Source: Sphaeroforma sirkka (taxonomy: Eukaryota > Opisthokonta > Ichthyosporea > Ichthyophonida). Taken from it: a DNA stretch of 64,000 bases. The stretch is from positions 1 through 64,000 of the forward strand of contig LUCW03001604.1 in the NCBI GenBank assembly GCA_001586965.3, in the 5' to 3' direction. Below are positions 42,774 to 53,400 of this stretch, one piece after another. A program made the translations under genes and the position numbers. Every line of letters starts with the position of its first letter. The first letter of the stretch is position 1. Under the pieces are notes generated by a model. That model saw only the letters and a list, made by a program, of their open reading frames with translations. It ran no database searches and had not been told where the DNA came from.

Positions 42774-43159
42774 TGCCTAATTTGTAGATAGACATAATAG
42801 CGTAGGTCACGTTAATACATTAGCTGATATAAATAAAGTTCCATCTGAAGAAAAGTTAAAAAAAGAAAAAGACTTATTGGATTTTGGAGATTGGCGGGAG
42901 GACCAAAATCTATAAGTAGTAGTTCGGAGATTATAAAATTTAGTTTATAATATCCTACATCTACTAATGTCTCAAATAGGTCCAAGTAGATGAGTCATAC
43001 CAAATACTCAGGCTATTGGAGCCATCAAAGTGAATTTAGAACACTTTGGAAATATTGGAAAAAGAGCTTGTATTAAATTATTTAAAATACAAATAAAAAC
43101 CAATGTATTATCTCAATTGATCTTGATATTTTAGACTGACCGGAGGCCATATTTCTACA
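42774..43159 (-). repeat. 5' LTR of B2 (386 bp)
   Basis: TG...CA edges, aligns with 2780-3161 and, over most of its length, with 35753-36097. Flanked at 43160 by sequence of LTR E. Confidence 0.85.
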
Positions 43160-43440
43160 GTTGAGCCATCTCGCTACCGAAGTATTCAGATGTATATTTT
43201 GGAGTGTTTATCTAGGTCTCTTAATAGACCTACTCCAAATATACTCTTTGGCCTTGTTCACAGTCCCTTTAATGGGTCGGGGCCAAAACATCTGATTTGT
43301 AAAATGGAAAAGGTACTTATAAATAGAACCGTTAAAAACCATTTAATACTCGTGCTTTTAATAGTACGTCTATAACTTACGTACTGCTTAAGAGTACGTT
43401 TATTGACATAAGAGTCTAATGTGGAGGCCCGGCTATTACA
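43160..43440 (-). repeat. second LTR E, partial and inverted
   Basis: Reverse complement of the first part of the solo LTR at 4968-5725 (ends ...CCCGGCTATTACA). The hairpin is kept. B2 begins in the middle of it, and the rest of E is not found on the far side of B2. Confidence 0.82.
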
Positions 43441-45400
43441 CATTTGGGTACCATTATTGGCATATTGTCAGATTCCAGATTCCCGAAGTCTCAGGATTCC
43501 CAAATCCTGAGTTTCAAGTTTCTGACCCAATTCCTGATATTGGTGTCATCAGGAATATGGCGGGGCACTTGGACAAATCTCCAAGAGCCGCATGTGAGAG
43601 AAACACTCGAGTGAAAATATGAGTCTAGTGAATTATCAGAATTCTAAATTTCACAATAAAGACTCAGGACGAATCTCTTCACCTGGGACTTAACCCAGCT
43701 GAGAGATTCGTACTTGAGAAGAGGTCTATTGTTTCCTTCGGTCGTATTTTTATCAGTACTCTCAAACTCTACATTTTTAACAATATCCTTACCACGGTAA
43801 GTAAGACAGAGAACAGAGACGATAGTACATACCGACGTCCCGTTCAATAAGTTGCAGACACTATCTGAGTGAACTTAAAATTACACGTAGATCATATAGT
43901 AAACAACTCAAAAGCCGGAGACGGAAAAGCGAGTCACAACGGAGAAGAGACCCGGGAAAGGAGTGAACAGGGCAAAGAAAGAATAGCTGCAAAGGAAGAC
44001 TATCAAGAGAACCCGAGAACAACCCTAGGCTGCAGCGTTAACAAACTAGTATGGTTAGTGTTAACAAACAGAGCTTCAAAGGTATACCAGTGAAACGTTT
44101 TGTGTGAATGCTGCACGTGTGATTGAAAAATCAAGAATTTGACACATTCATCAATGTTGGGGCACTAAAAGTGTCATAGTGGTTTGTGTAGTAACACAAG
44201 AACAAAAAGAAAAAAAATTGTTGTATGCATTGGGGTATGAAATAATCCAAATGATGAATCAAGGCACAAAAACGTATGTATTAATGAAACAGCAGTGTTG
44301 AGCAAAATCAGTAAGAAGCAATGATTGAGCACACAGTGTGGTGAGTTGTACAAACACATATAGTGCACTACGAACGCACCGAACCACAGAATCAGAACCC
44401 AAATATCACCAGCACAAGGGATCAATCTCCAAACCAACCACCAACGTGAAGTGCAGTAATATAACTATAAGTGATACGCGTAAGATAATAAGTATATACA
44501 ATTGCCACGCTATAAACAATAGAAGAGACTGTGTATAGAACTCAGTCACGCCAATCTGGCAATGATCAGGTGACAATCTAATTCAGAGGTGAAGGGACTG
44601 CCAATCAATAACAAAACACCTTGGTGCGTGCGCTCTTATTACACTAGTACATATGTTGTGTGAGTATATACATACATAGAGGTGCAAACACCTTCATATA
44701 AAGACCAAACTATAACTATATTTATATGAATTGGCAACTCTGACTCAGAATCTAAGTGGGGCAAGAACCATAAAAAGACCAGAATCAAGAGAAATATGTT
44801 TATTGTTAGGGCATACTGATATAAGTATAGCACCTGAGATATTACATATATTAAAAGACCAGCACATAGTAAGCTGGCACAACGAGTCAGACGCTCATAA
44901 CACCACTGGACCTCCAGTGGAAGTTAGCAGTGCTCATAATCTAATATACACGAGAAGGAAACAAATCGAACGAGTATACCAGTCAGCTAACAATAAGAGA
45001 TTATTGACAGCAACGACTGAGAGATACAAGAGATATCTCCATAGCAATAGCTACTCAGATATATAAAAACACAGGCTCAAAAGAATTGAGCCACGTACAA
45101 TCTTCTGTCACAGTGATCAGAACGCCTATAGGCCAAAGAATCAACCTGTGTATATACCACGCGAGTTCGATAGTGTGACGTCACTTGGGTTTTCTGAACC
45201 CAAGACCCAGAACCTGATGACTAGGGTTTTTCAAAACCTAACCTCAGGAGTCTAATATTTAGGGTTTTTCAAACCTAACAACCGATTGAACTGATATCAT
45301 ATCAAACACACGCCACACCCAGGATTGAACACAACGCAAACGGACTAAGACTTGAGCCCACACACAGCCAAGCACAGGCAAAGCAAACACAAAACAGTCA
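43441..45400 (+). other. non-coding region before D gag
   Basis: About 2 kb with no recognised gene. An open frame at 44731-45066 (111 codons, MATLTQNLSGARTI...) shows no known domain. Three hairpins built on GGGTTT and AAACC lie at 45184-45204, 45222-45240 and 45259-45278. Confidence 0.5.
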
Positions 45401-46091
45401 ATGACATCAAGTGCACAAGCAGAAACAAGAACAACAAGACAAGCCAAACGAGCGAAAGCGAATAGCGAACAACGCAACCGCACGCATACACCACCAACTA
45501 TGCCTGATAACACACCTCCTCCCCCAGGGGAAGGGATCCCCAAGGATCCAGACATGGCCAAGTATGTCGAGCCGATTGATAAGAAAGAGTACAAGTGGCA
45601 CCGTCTTATCACTCTGATTCGCGATAAGGTATGGGTACTCGGTCCTAAGGACAAGGTCGATGTAGTCACGCTGCACAAGCTGAGACAGGCAGTGCATGAT
45701 CAACAGCCCAAGCGCTTGACTTCCAAGAGATGCATGGCTCATGGAGCTATTCGAGAGACAGTTGGCAGCAACAGACGCAAGCGAGGTGGATGAATGTATC
45801 AATACAGCTTCACTCATAGCATCTCTTCTATTGATTAGTTCAAGAGGAGGTGAAAAGCTAGATGAGCCGAGGATGAATAAACTATGGAAAGTCTCAGACT
45901 TTCCTAAGTAGCCTTCTGGTTTGGTAGTGAGAATGTCAGATTGCTCAGATTTCGAGACTAGTGGTATGCCACTACAACAGTATGTAGCTTTCATTCAGCA
46001 GTTGCTATCTCAAACCGATGCAACTGATGTCTCTAAGACAGCACTGAAGAGAATCCGCGCAGATCCTGAGCTTGCTAAAGGCTACAAGGAT
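45401..46091 (+). pseudogene. D gag, N-terminal part
   Basis: MTSSAQAETRTTRQAKRAKA is a basic start, then PDNTPPPPGEGIPKDPDMAK and a helical part (KYKWHRLITLIRDKVWVLG-like). It continues after A3 at 51056. Assigned to gag by position before the zinc motif and protease. Fossil. Confidence 0.6.
46088..46091. repeat. target-site duplication GGAT (partner 51052-51055)
   Basis: GGAT precedes the A3 5' LTR and follows its 3' LTR exactly. Confidence 0.88.
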
Positions 46092-46339
46092 TGTGGTCAG
46101 AATACAAGTACTTAGATTTATTTGATTAGTTTAGGTTTATTACAAGTTTCACAGTTTATCAGAATAATCTGATAAACTGGGTTTTAGGGTTTTGCTGGTT
46201 TTACAGCACATGACTAATGACTCATTTAAGAGTCAGTCGTTTTAGGATTACTGTTTATAATTACTAATAAATGAACAACGTCCCCCTCCCTGAGGAGGGA
46301 GAACGTTGAGATACAGTTATCTCGCGTATACTTACTACA
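46092..46339 (+). repeat. 5' LTR of A3 (248 bp)
   Basis: TGTGGTCAG...TTACTACA, with the same inverted repeats as the other A LTRs. Confidence 0.92.
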
Positions 46340-47140
46340 TTTTTAACTTACCATAGAAGTTGTTAGTTTATTAGTAATTACAGAGAAAGCTACAGAATAT
46401 GAATTAGTCAGTAGCTGGCACATATTTTTGTTATAAGTACAACAATTGAAAGACAATGCGAACAGAGAATGTCGCATCAAAATGGTCGATTTAGATTATC
46501 CAGTCGTTGGATTAACGACATGTGGACGACGAGGATGAAGAAAGAATCTACTAATACGAGTGAAACCGAAGAGCGAACATTTCAATCAAGCAGAACATTA
46601 GCCAGGGTCAACAAGGAAGGTCTCACGACGATCAAATGACGAAATCAGACAATCAGTCAGAATCCACAGATAAGTAGTCATGTGTGAGCACAGATAAATC
46701 AGGTCAACGGAGAGGATCAACAGTATGCACAGAGGTGTGGTTGACGGCAGCTTAGTTTAGGAGTGCAATAACAAGCGATCGTTCTTAGATCGAGAAGCAT
46801 ATTCCAACAACCGCAACAGCACATGACAAAGACATCACGGGTAAGAAGAGTAAAAGAGGAGCGATGAGGGAAGCTCCCAACAGGGTCCTGCGAATAGGCC
46901 GTCATTAGGCCGGAGCAAGAGCTGGCGAGGAGTAGAACAAGAAGTGGCTCCGACTAATGAGGCACTCAACCATATGTTATTGTGGGATGAAGAGTAAGAC
47001 AGCTGGTAGTGTTAGAGTAGATAGACTATCCACACTACTGATGTTAGTGTAGGAAATGAAACAGTCTCGAGGGAACCCACGAGTTCCTCGGAGATCGATG
47101 TCGAGACGTTATGTGTTTGAAGGATGAAATTTAATAGAAA
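46340..47140 (+). other. A3 leader
   Basis: Starts TTTTTAACTTACCATAGAAG, the same as the other A copies, and again has no TGG-type primer-binding site beside the LTR. It is shorter than the leaders of A1 and A2. Confidence 0.7.
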
Positions 47141-49010
47141 ATGGATATTTATATTCAGTACTCTATCAGTTCATTCGCACACATTTCTAGTTCTCCATTG
47201 ACAAACAACTCACCAACCATGTCCTACCCCCCGCCAAAGTCGTAGACAGCAACTCTTGAATCCTGAGCGCCGCAAGGAAGATGATATCGACCGACGTGGA
47301 ACTAAACGTCGTCAGTCCCATACGGAACGCTCCGCTCCGCACTCAGGTCAGGCTCTGGAGGGGCAACAACAGACACATCTTGGGACTCCACACAATATTT
47401 CCGCGGACGACAAGCAGCCAACAGCAAACAAAAATGGACCTGCACAATCTGACGAGGATGTCATATTCGAGGGTGAGACCAAGGAAGTACCCGACCTGCG
47501 TGCGGACAGCAGTCAGACTTTTATTGGTGAACAGGTAGCCAGTGAAGGGCTGTCCCCTCGTTCGTCTCTGGATACTCCAGGGGCCTTATTTCCAAGTAAT
47601 GACCCACCACGCCTCCCACCTAACAAGCGGAAGCGTCACCGGAACCGTACCAACAACAAGAAAACGGCATGGGAACAATCGTCAGCTCAGAAACTCACGG
47701 AGCTGATGACACAACAGCAGTCTCTCTTTGAAAAATACGAACAGAGGTTACAGCGCATAAACGCCGGACGAACTACAATAGGGCCGGCCGCTAAGGAGAG
47801 TTCTTCTGACGCACACGAACGGGTACAGGCAGTACCAGAGGACGAAGACAACCCTACCTTCCGAATTCAAGGCTATGAGCGTCCGTTTTATGGACTCGGG
47901 TACAAATCACCAGGGTCAGAGGACAGTTCAACCGAGGAGGCTGATACTCTGTCTGCCAGTGAGAACACACCAACTTTTCAAGAGTTCGCACATGAACAAG
48001 TATTAGCCAGACAGAATCCTCAAGGTAAGGAGGCGGTGAAGAATAGACAGGACCGATTAAGTACGAACCTGCGCCAACAACAGCAACGTCAGTGGGGCGA
48101 GAAAGAAGCGCCCAGTGAATATGTACAGACACCTAAACGACAAGAGAAGGAGACAACAGTGCCTCCGCCCACACCGGCTAGTATCGAGAAATGGCGACAG
48201 GCGCTACACGCACGGATACTACATTTAAGTGACGAGCTATGCCAAGCAATCGAGGAGAATAACACGGCTCGAGCTGAAGCTCTTCGGGGCGTGATTGAGA
48301 CACTTCAAGCTACATTAGAGTCCCGACCGGTAGAGAAGCGTCCCGTACCTTCACCACGTACGTGGCCTGATTGGCCGTCGAACAGATACTACCTACATGA
48401 TATTATGGAACGGGACACAAGAGGGGCTCTCCTCGAGGCGTTCAAGAACGCACAAATCGCAGGGCTGGACGAGAGTTGGAACCTTACATGGTTTCATAAG
48501 GTACTATCTTACTTCAAGGCGGAGAAGTCAACACTGGACTACATCCGCGACAACTCTGAACGGTTGAAGACATGCACACCTCAGCTACAGATCGAACAGA
48601 TCTGTTCGCACGAAAACAAGCCACTGTCGATCCCGCATTTCGCAAGTTAGCCAAGGGCCAAAGTCGGAACATGCACACTCCTCTTATGGAACAAATGACA
48701 CAGCTCATGGAGAACAACAGGAGGGCACGTGAACGGTGCCAGACAGATGCCGACTTCCAACAGAATTTAGTGAACCGCTGCATTGTACAACTGATAGAAG
48801 AAGCTCTCAACGGCCGTACGTATGAACGAACTACTCTACAGTTGCATCCCAAATGGCAACTGATGGAGACACACGAGCTTATACAGCTGTTGAGCCCTGA
48901 CATTCAGGATGCACAGCAACGTACGACAGCACGTTTCCAGGGTCGCAACAACCGCGGAGGGCCCGACGACCAATGGAAGTCGCGACCACACCAATAGCCG
49001 CCCCAACCTA
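47141..49010 (+). pseudogene. A3 gag
   Basis: First Met in ATGGATATTTATATTC, matching MDIYIQY of the other copies. Charged N-terminal part, Gln-rich stretch (LRQQQQRQW), coiled-coil-like AEALRGVIETLQ and capsid-like WNLTWFHKVLSYF are all present. Fossil with a few breaks. Confidence 0.82.
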
Positions 49011-49017
49011 CAGACGA

Positions 49018-50045
49018 GTACGCAAGAACAATTATATTCTTCACGTCTTAGACATCGCCACAGGCTATTCTATCCTTCGAGCCACACCGGACAAGACAAA
49101 GGAAACCACGACACAGACACTCATAGAGATTTTTGGCGAACATGGCTTCCCCGTAAAATCCAAACAGACATGGGGAAGGAGTTCACCAACAAGATAGTGG
49201 AGCTTCTGGTCCAGGAAGTGGGGATGCTACATAAGGTGTCTCCACCATATCGACCCCAAGTGCTGGGCGCGGCAGAACTACGTCACAAGGAGATTACACG
49301 TTCTATTCGACAATGCTGTGAGGCAGTTCCCCTTCGATGGGACGAACGCCTTCCGTTTACGATGCTATACCAGAACCTTTGGATATCCCGTCGCCATACG
49401 AGTTCACCGTTTAGCGTGTACTTTGGCCGCCGCCATGTTCCGTTCGCCGATTTCACGGACGAGTTACCGGATTCTCAGCCGATGACGAATGACACCTGGG
49501 CACAACGATTAGACCAGTTACAGGACACTATATTGCCGACCCTCCACCACATTACCAAGAAGTATACAGGCAAGCTTACGACGACATTTGACCGCCTGCA
49601 TGCTCACGACTTGGTACATTTCGACGAAGGAGATGTGGTCATGGTACGATCAGAAGGCCGAACAACGAAGGCTATGCGGCCATTGTTTGGACCATATGTA
49701 GTCAAAGCTAGACACGGCCAACGCTACGAGTTAGCGAACAAGGATGGTTCCGCCCCACCAGAATTCAAGAACAAACCGGTACGGGTGGAACTCCTCCGTT
49801 TAGTGCATAGACGCACAGACCCACCAATTAACGAAGACTTTTGGACCGAAGGAGGGGTTAAGTTTCGCCATATTATCACACACCGTGCGAATGATGAGAC
49901 GGGGAAGTTAGAATACCTGGTGAGATGGCGAGAAGGCGAACCAACGTAGGAAACAGCAGAAGCTTTTGATGATGCCAACGATATCGCGGCCTACCACAAA
50001 GCTTCGCAGACACGGACACGTAAGCGCCAACGTGCACAGTTCTAA
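49018..50045 (+). pseudogene. A3 integrase core end and chromodomain
   Basis: NNYILHVLDIATGY, ETTTQTLIEIF, MGKEFTNKIVELL, VLGAAELRHKEITRSI, GPYVVKARHGQRYEL and the chromodomain KLEYLVRWREGEPT. It follows gag directly in this copy. Fossil. Confidence 0.85.
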
Positions 50046-50074
50046 TACTTTATCTTCAATATAACTTTGTTCTC

Positions 50075-50325
50075 GGATATCGAGCTCCAGCTCTGGAGCA
50101 TAAACCAGAAACTCTAGCTCCCGAGTATAAACCAGCAACTCTAGCTCCCGAGTATAAACCAGCAACTCTAGCTCCCGAGTATAAACCAGCAACTCTAGCT
50201 CCCGAGTATAAACCAGCCACTCGAGCTCGCGAGAATAAACGGTTAGCACTCGAGCTCGCGAGGGAAAATCGTCAGCGGCTCAAGCTCGCGAGGTTAAATG
50301 AGCCACTCTCGCTTCGGAGTATAAA
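50075..50325. repeat. minisatellite 2 of A3
   Basis: About 8 units with CTAGCTCCCGAGTATAAACCAGC, the reverse complement of the A1 and A2 units. Mostly of one unit type, unlike the alternating arrays of A1 and A2. Confidence 0.82.
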
Positions 50326-50524
50326 ACAGCGAAATCAATCAAACAACTCCTTGGGCTTTGTTTTGAAACAGCGGGTTAATGGTTTGCACGGTTTCTGCCA
50401 CTGGCAGTTTTTTTTCTCCGACACAAGTATAGTCCTATATTGTACTTGCCAAACTCCTATATGCTGATACAGATGAACAGTAGCATCAAGAATTCAAACA
50501 CGACCGGTCGCTCGAGAGACGTAT

Positions 50525-50735
50525 ACATCGGGTCCTCTAGCTCTCTGAGGTAAAATGCCAGCACAATGCTCTTGCTCTCTGAGGATAAATGCCAGCACAA
50601 TGTTCTAGCTCTCGAGGATAAATGCCAGCACAATGCTCTAGCTCTCGAGGATAAATGCCAGCACAATGCTCTAGCTCTCGAGGATAAAATGCCAGCACAA
50701 TGCTCTAGCTCTCGAGGATAATGCCAGCACATAAG
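50525..50735. repeat. minisatellite 1 of A3 (33-bp units)
   Basis: About 6 units of CTCTAGCTCTCGAGGATAAATGCCAGCACAATG-type sequence (33 bp). Confidence 0.82.
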
Positions 50736-50804
50736 GTACTATGTTATTCTTATCATCTCTAAAACTGGCACACTGCTTTGTTCAGTGCTTCAGTTTGGGG
50801 GGGT

Positions 50805-51051
50805 TGTGGTCAGAATACAAGTACTTAAATTTATTTGATTATTTTAGGTTTATTACATGTTTTACAGTTTATCAGAATAATCTGATAAACTGGGTTTTAG
50901 GGTTTGCTGGTTTTACAGCACATGACTAATGACTCATTTAAGAGTCAGTCGTTTTAGGATTATTGTTTATAATTACTAATAGATGAACAACGTCCCCCTC
51001 GCTGAGGAGGGAGAACGTTGAGATACAGTTATCTCACGTATACTTACTACA
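50805..51051 (+). repeat. 3' LTR of A3 (247 bp)
   Basis: Preceded by CAGTTTGGGGGGGT (polypurine tract, 50790-50804), followed by GGAT. Confidence 0.92.
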
Positions 51052-51055
51052 GGAT

Positions 51056-51845
51056 GCGGAAGACTACAACATTCTCATTATCAATACACTGCGTAAGATA
51101 CCAGTAGATGTTCTTTACCAGAAGTGGTTGATAGACATGCACAATGGTCGTCTTAACGTAGAAGTATGCGCAGAGCGCCTACGACGCACACTGATGGAAA
51201 TCAACCGTCGCTACGATGATATTCCAGGCAGAGACCCTATGAACTTGCAGTTATTAAAGGTAGATCGCTATGACACACTACGGATGTATGGCCAACAGGT
51301 CGAAACCGATAGAATCTTTAAAGCACAAACCAAGGCAGATGGTAGTACTGGGCATCTATCAGATATTCCAGAGCAAACATTCTATAAGCTAACTGAAGAT
51401 CTCATTAGACTTGCAACCATAGAGCAAGGGTATCGCATACGCTCAGACCAAAACCGTCAACCACGCCCACGCAACCCACTACCTAACAACAGACCCCACA
51501 ACGATAACAATCATGGCGGAGACAATGGCGGCAATAGTGGAGGTGGCAATGATGGAGGCGGCAATAGCGGCGGCGGCCCAGGCTAAGGAGGCAAGAATGT
51601 AGGGCCACAGTCGAATCCCGACCAGACACAGAGAGGCACCAAACGCAAATGGAATTGTGCCAAGGCGTGCCCAACTTGTGGAGAAAATCCATGCGAGCAT
51701 GAATTCAAGAAGTGCCCAAAGCTACTCGAGAAGCGAGCCAAGGCTCGTGAAGATGCTAATCATAGCACACCTCGCTATCACAGATGGCAAGAAGGTTGAA
51801 GAGCTACCCGATGCCACACAGTGAGACAACTGGTGGGCTGAGGCT
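51056..51845 (+). pseudogene. D gag, C-terminal part
   Basis: Helical capsid-like part (NTLRKIPVDVLYQKWLID, ERLRRTLMEINRRYDD), then a Gly/Asn-rich low-complexity stretch (NGGNSGGGNDGGGNSGGG) and a Cys-rich motif with CAKACPTCGENPCEHEF near 51655-51720, plausibly the nucleocapsid zinc motif. Fossil. Confidence 0.7.
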
Positions 51846-51848
51846 AAC

Positions 51849-52480
51849 ATGAAAAGTGTATTAGAATATGTAAATGCATTAAATATTGGTGATGACATTG
51901 AAGATGGAAACATTAAAGATGAAACATTATTTATAAACGGAAATGACATTGCATATCAACCACACTCTTTATACCCCAGTACACGAGACTATCGACTACA
52001 CATTGATATAAAAATTATTGGCAACACTTACAACGCATTAGTAGACCCAGGCGCACAGCGATCATGCATGGATCGTAGTGTAGTAACAGAGTTGTATTTA
52101 TCAGTCAAAGCTAAACCAGGCTATATACAGCTGGCGCAGACAGATGCAAAAATACAATGCACATGCGCTACAGAGATATGTGACATCAATTATGGCGGAA
52201 GGAAAACTAGCAACTCCTTTGAAGTGCTAGACCTACCCAACAAAAAGTTTACAATACTCTTAGGTATGGATATACTCCCATACATAGGCATTTACTTAGC
52301 TGGCATAATAAACCCGCTAATACCCACAGATGGCAACTGGGAGTCACTACTTAAACCACATGAAGAAGAACCTGAGCATGAACAGGAAGGCTTCAGTGAG
52401 TCACTATCAGACCTATTAGATGACAATGCGAACATACCACCCGATGTACACTGTAACCTACCAGGGTCAGTAGTAGAAGT
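51849..52480 (+). pseudogene. D protease
   Basis: NTYNALVDPGAQRSCMDRSVV is the retropepsin block with D-P-G; ILLGMDILPYIGIYLAG is the second conserved block. Position between gag and reverse transcriptase agrees. Confidence 0.78.
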
Positions 52481-53400
52481 TCCTGGCGAACAGATAAACA
52501 TCAAACAAATGAAAAGCGCCAAGATGAACTTTGTACCACATAAGTACACACATCAAACAAAAGAGAATGTACAAAAGTGGTTACGTGAGGGACACATATA
52601 CAAACGTGAACACCCCACACAAGTAAATCTACCACTCTTATCCACGGGCGAACACGACCAAACAGGCTTACTCAAAATGGTACGCACATGTTTGGATTTA
52701 CGTGAAGTAAACTACCAATAAAAACAAGATAAGTTTGTATTGCCGAAGATAAAAGAAGTACTACACAACCTTCAAGGATCTAAGTTCTTCTCGAAGCTTG
52801 ACCTCACAGGAACCTTCCATCACTTCTTAGAGCATGAAAACAGTAGACACTTCTTCACATTCTCGTGGAGAGGGGCACAATACTCCTTCAAATCAGCACC
52901 ATTTGGGTTGCACTACTTCACGGCACAGTTCCAACGAGTCATGGTCAACCTTCTAATAGACATAGAAGGGGTACAGGTATATTTAGACGGCATAGTCATC
53001 GCCAGTCTCACAGAAGAAGCACATCGTAAAACAGTCAGAGAAGCAATTAAGCGTCTAAATGCTGCAAACTTCAGGCTGAACCATAAGAAATGTGCATTTG
53101 CAGTGAAAACAGTCAATATACTCGGCGTGAAAGTAACCACAGACGGCCTCAAAGCTGATCCAGAGATACAGGAACGTATAATTGACTGGCCACTACCAAG
53201 AACAAAACGTGATCTGCACAAAGCAGTAGGCTTAGCCAACTACATGCGAGATCACATACCTCAGTTCGCACATATCACAAAACACTTCAGACCCTCAACC
53301 CATAGAGAACTTATGGACTCCACAACTGAAGAAGAAGTGGGAAGAACTGAAAGATGCAATAGCATGCTCAGCTACTCTCGCCTACCCGGTAGATGGAGTG
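52481..53400 (+). pseudogene. D reverse transcriptase
   Basis: TQVNLPLLSTGEHDQTGLLK with RTCLDLREVNYQ, then FSKLDLTGTFHHFLEH, SAPFGLHYFTAQFQRVMVN, the active-site region VQVYLDGIVIASL, LNHKKCAFAVKTVNILG, and LHKAVGLANYMRDHIPQF. Closer to family A than to B in several blocks. Fossil. Confidence 0.88.

Larger units (their letters stand above)
35753..43159 (-). mobile_element. Ty3/Gypsy-like element, family B, copy B2
   Basis: The best copy of family B, about 7.4 kb. Minus-strand order: 5' LTR, primer-binding site, leader, gag, D-P-G protease, reverse transcriptase, RNase H, methyltransferase-like domain, integrase with an ill-defined C-terminal module, polypurine tract, 3' LTR. The 3' LTR appears shorter than the 5' one and no target duplication could be shown. 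The 5' LTR edge lies inside a family E LTR. A handful of breaks are present. Confidence 0.9.
43441..46091 (+). mobile_element. Ty3/Gypsy element D, 5' part before the A3 insertion
   Basis: Plus-strand leader-like sequence and the first part of gag. The element resumes at 51056 after A3. I could not define its LTR; the left boundary is therefore only the end of LTR E. TATATAAAAA at about 45058 is a possible promoter element. Confidence 0.6.
46092..51051 (+). mobile_element. chromovirus family A, short copy A3
   Basis: About 5 kb, plus strand, flanked by GGAT. LTRs differ at about 9 of 248 positions, so it is older than A1 and A2. Parts: LTR, leader, gag, integrase end, chromodomain, minisatellites, polypurine tract, LTR. 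The clean target duplication shows that it integrated as a unit or was shortened afterwards within its boundaries. Confidence 0.92.

Noticed and set aside
44154-45200. D 5' LTR beginning TGTTGGGGCACT
   Set aside because: No matching second copy, no convincing primer-binding site, and the D 3' end is lost at the A4 join, so the edges cannot be tested.
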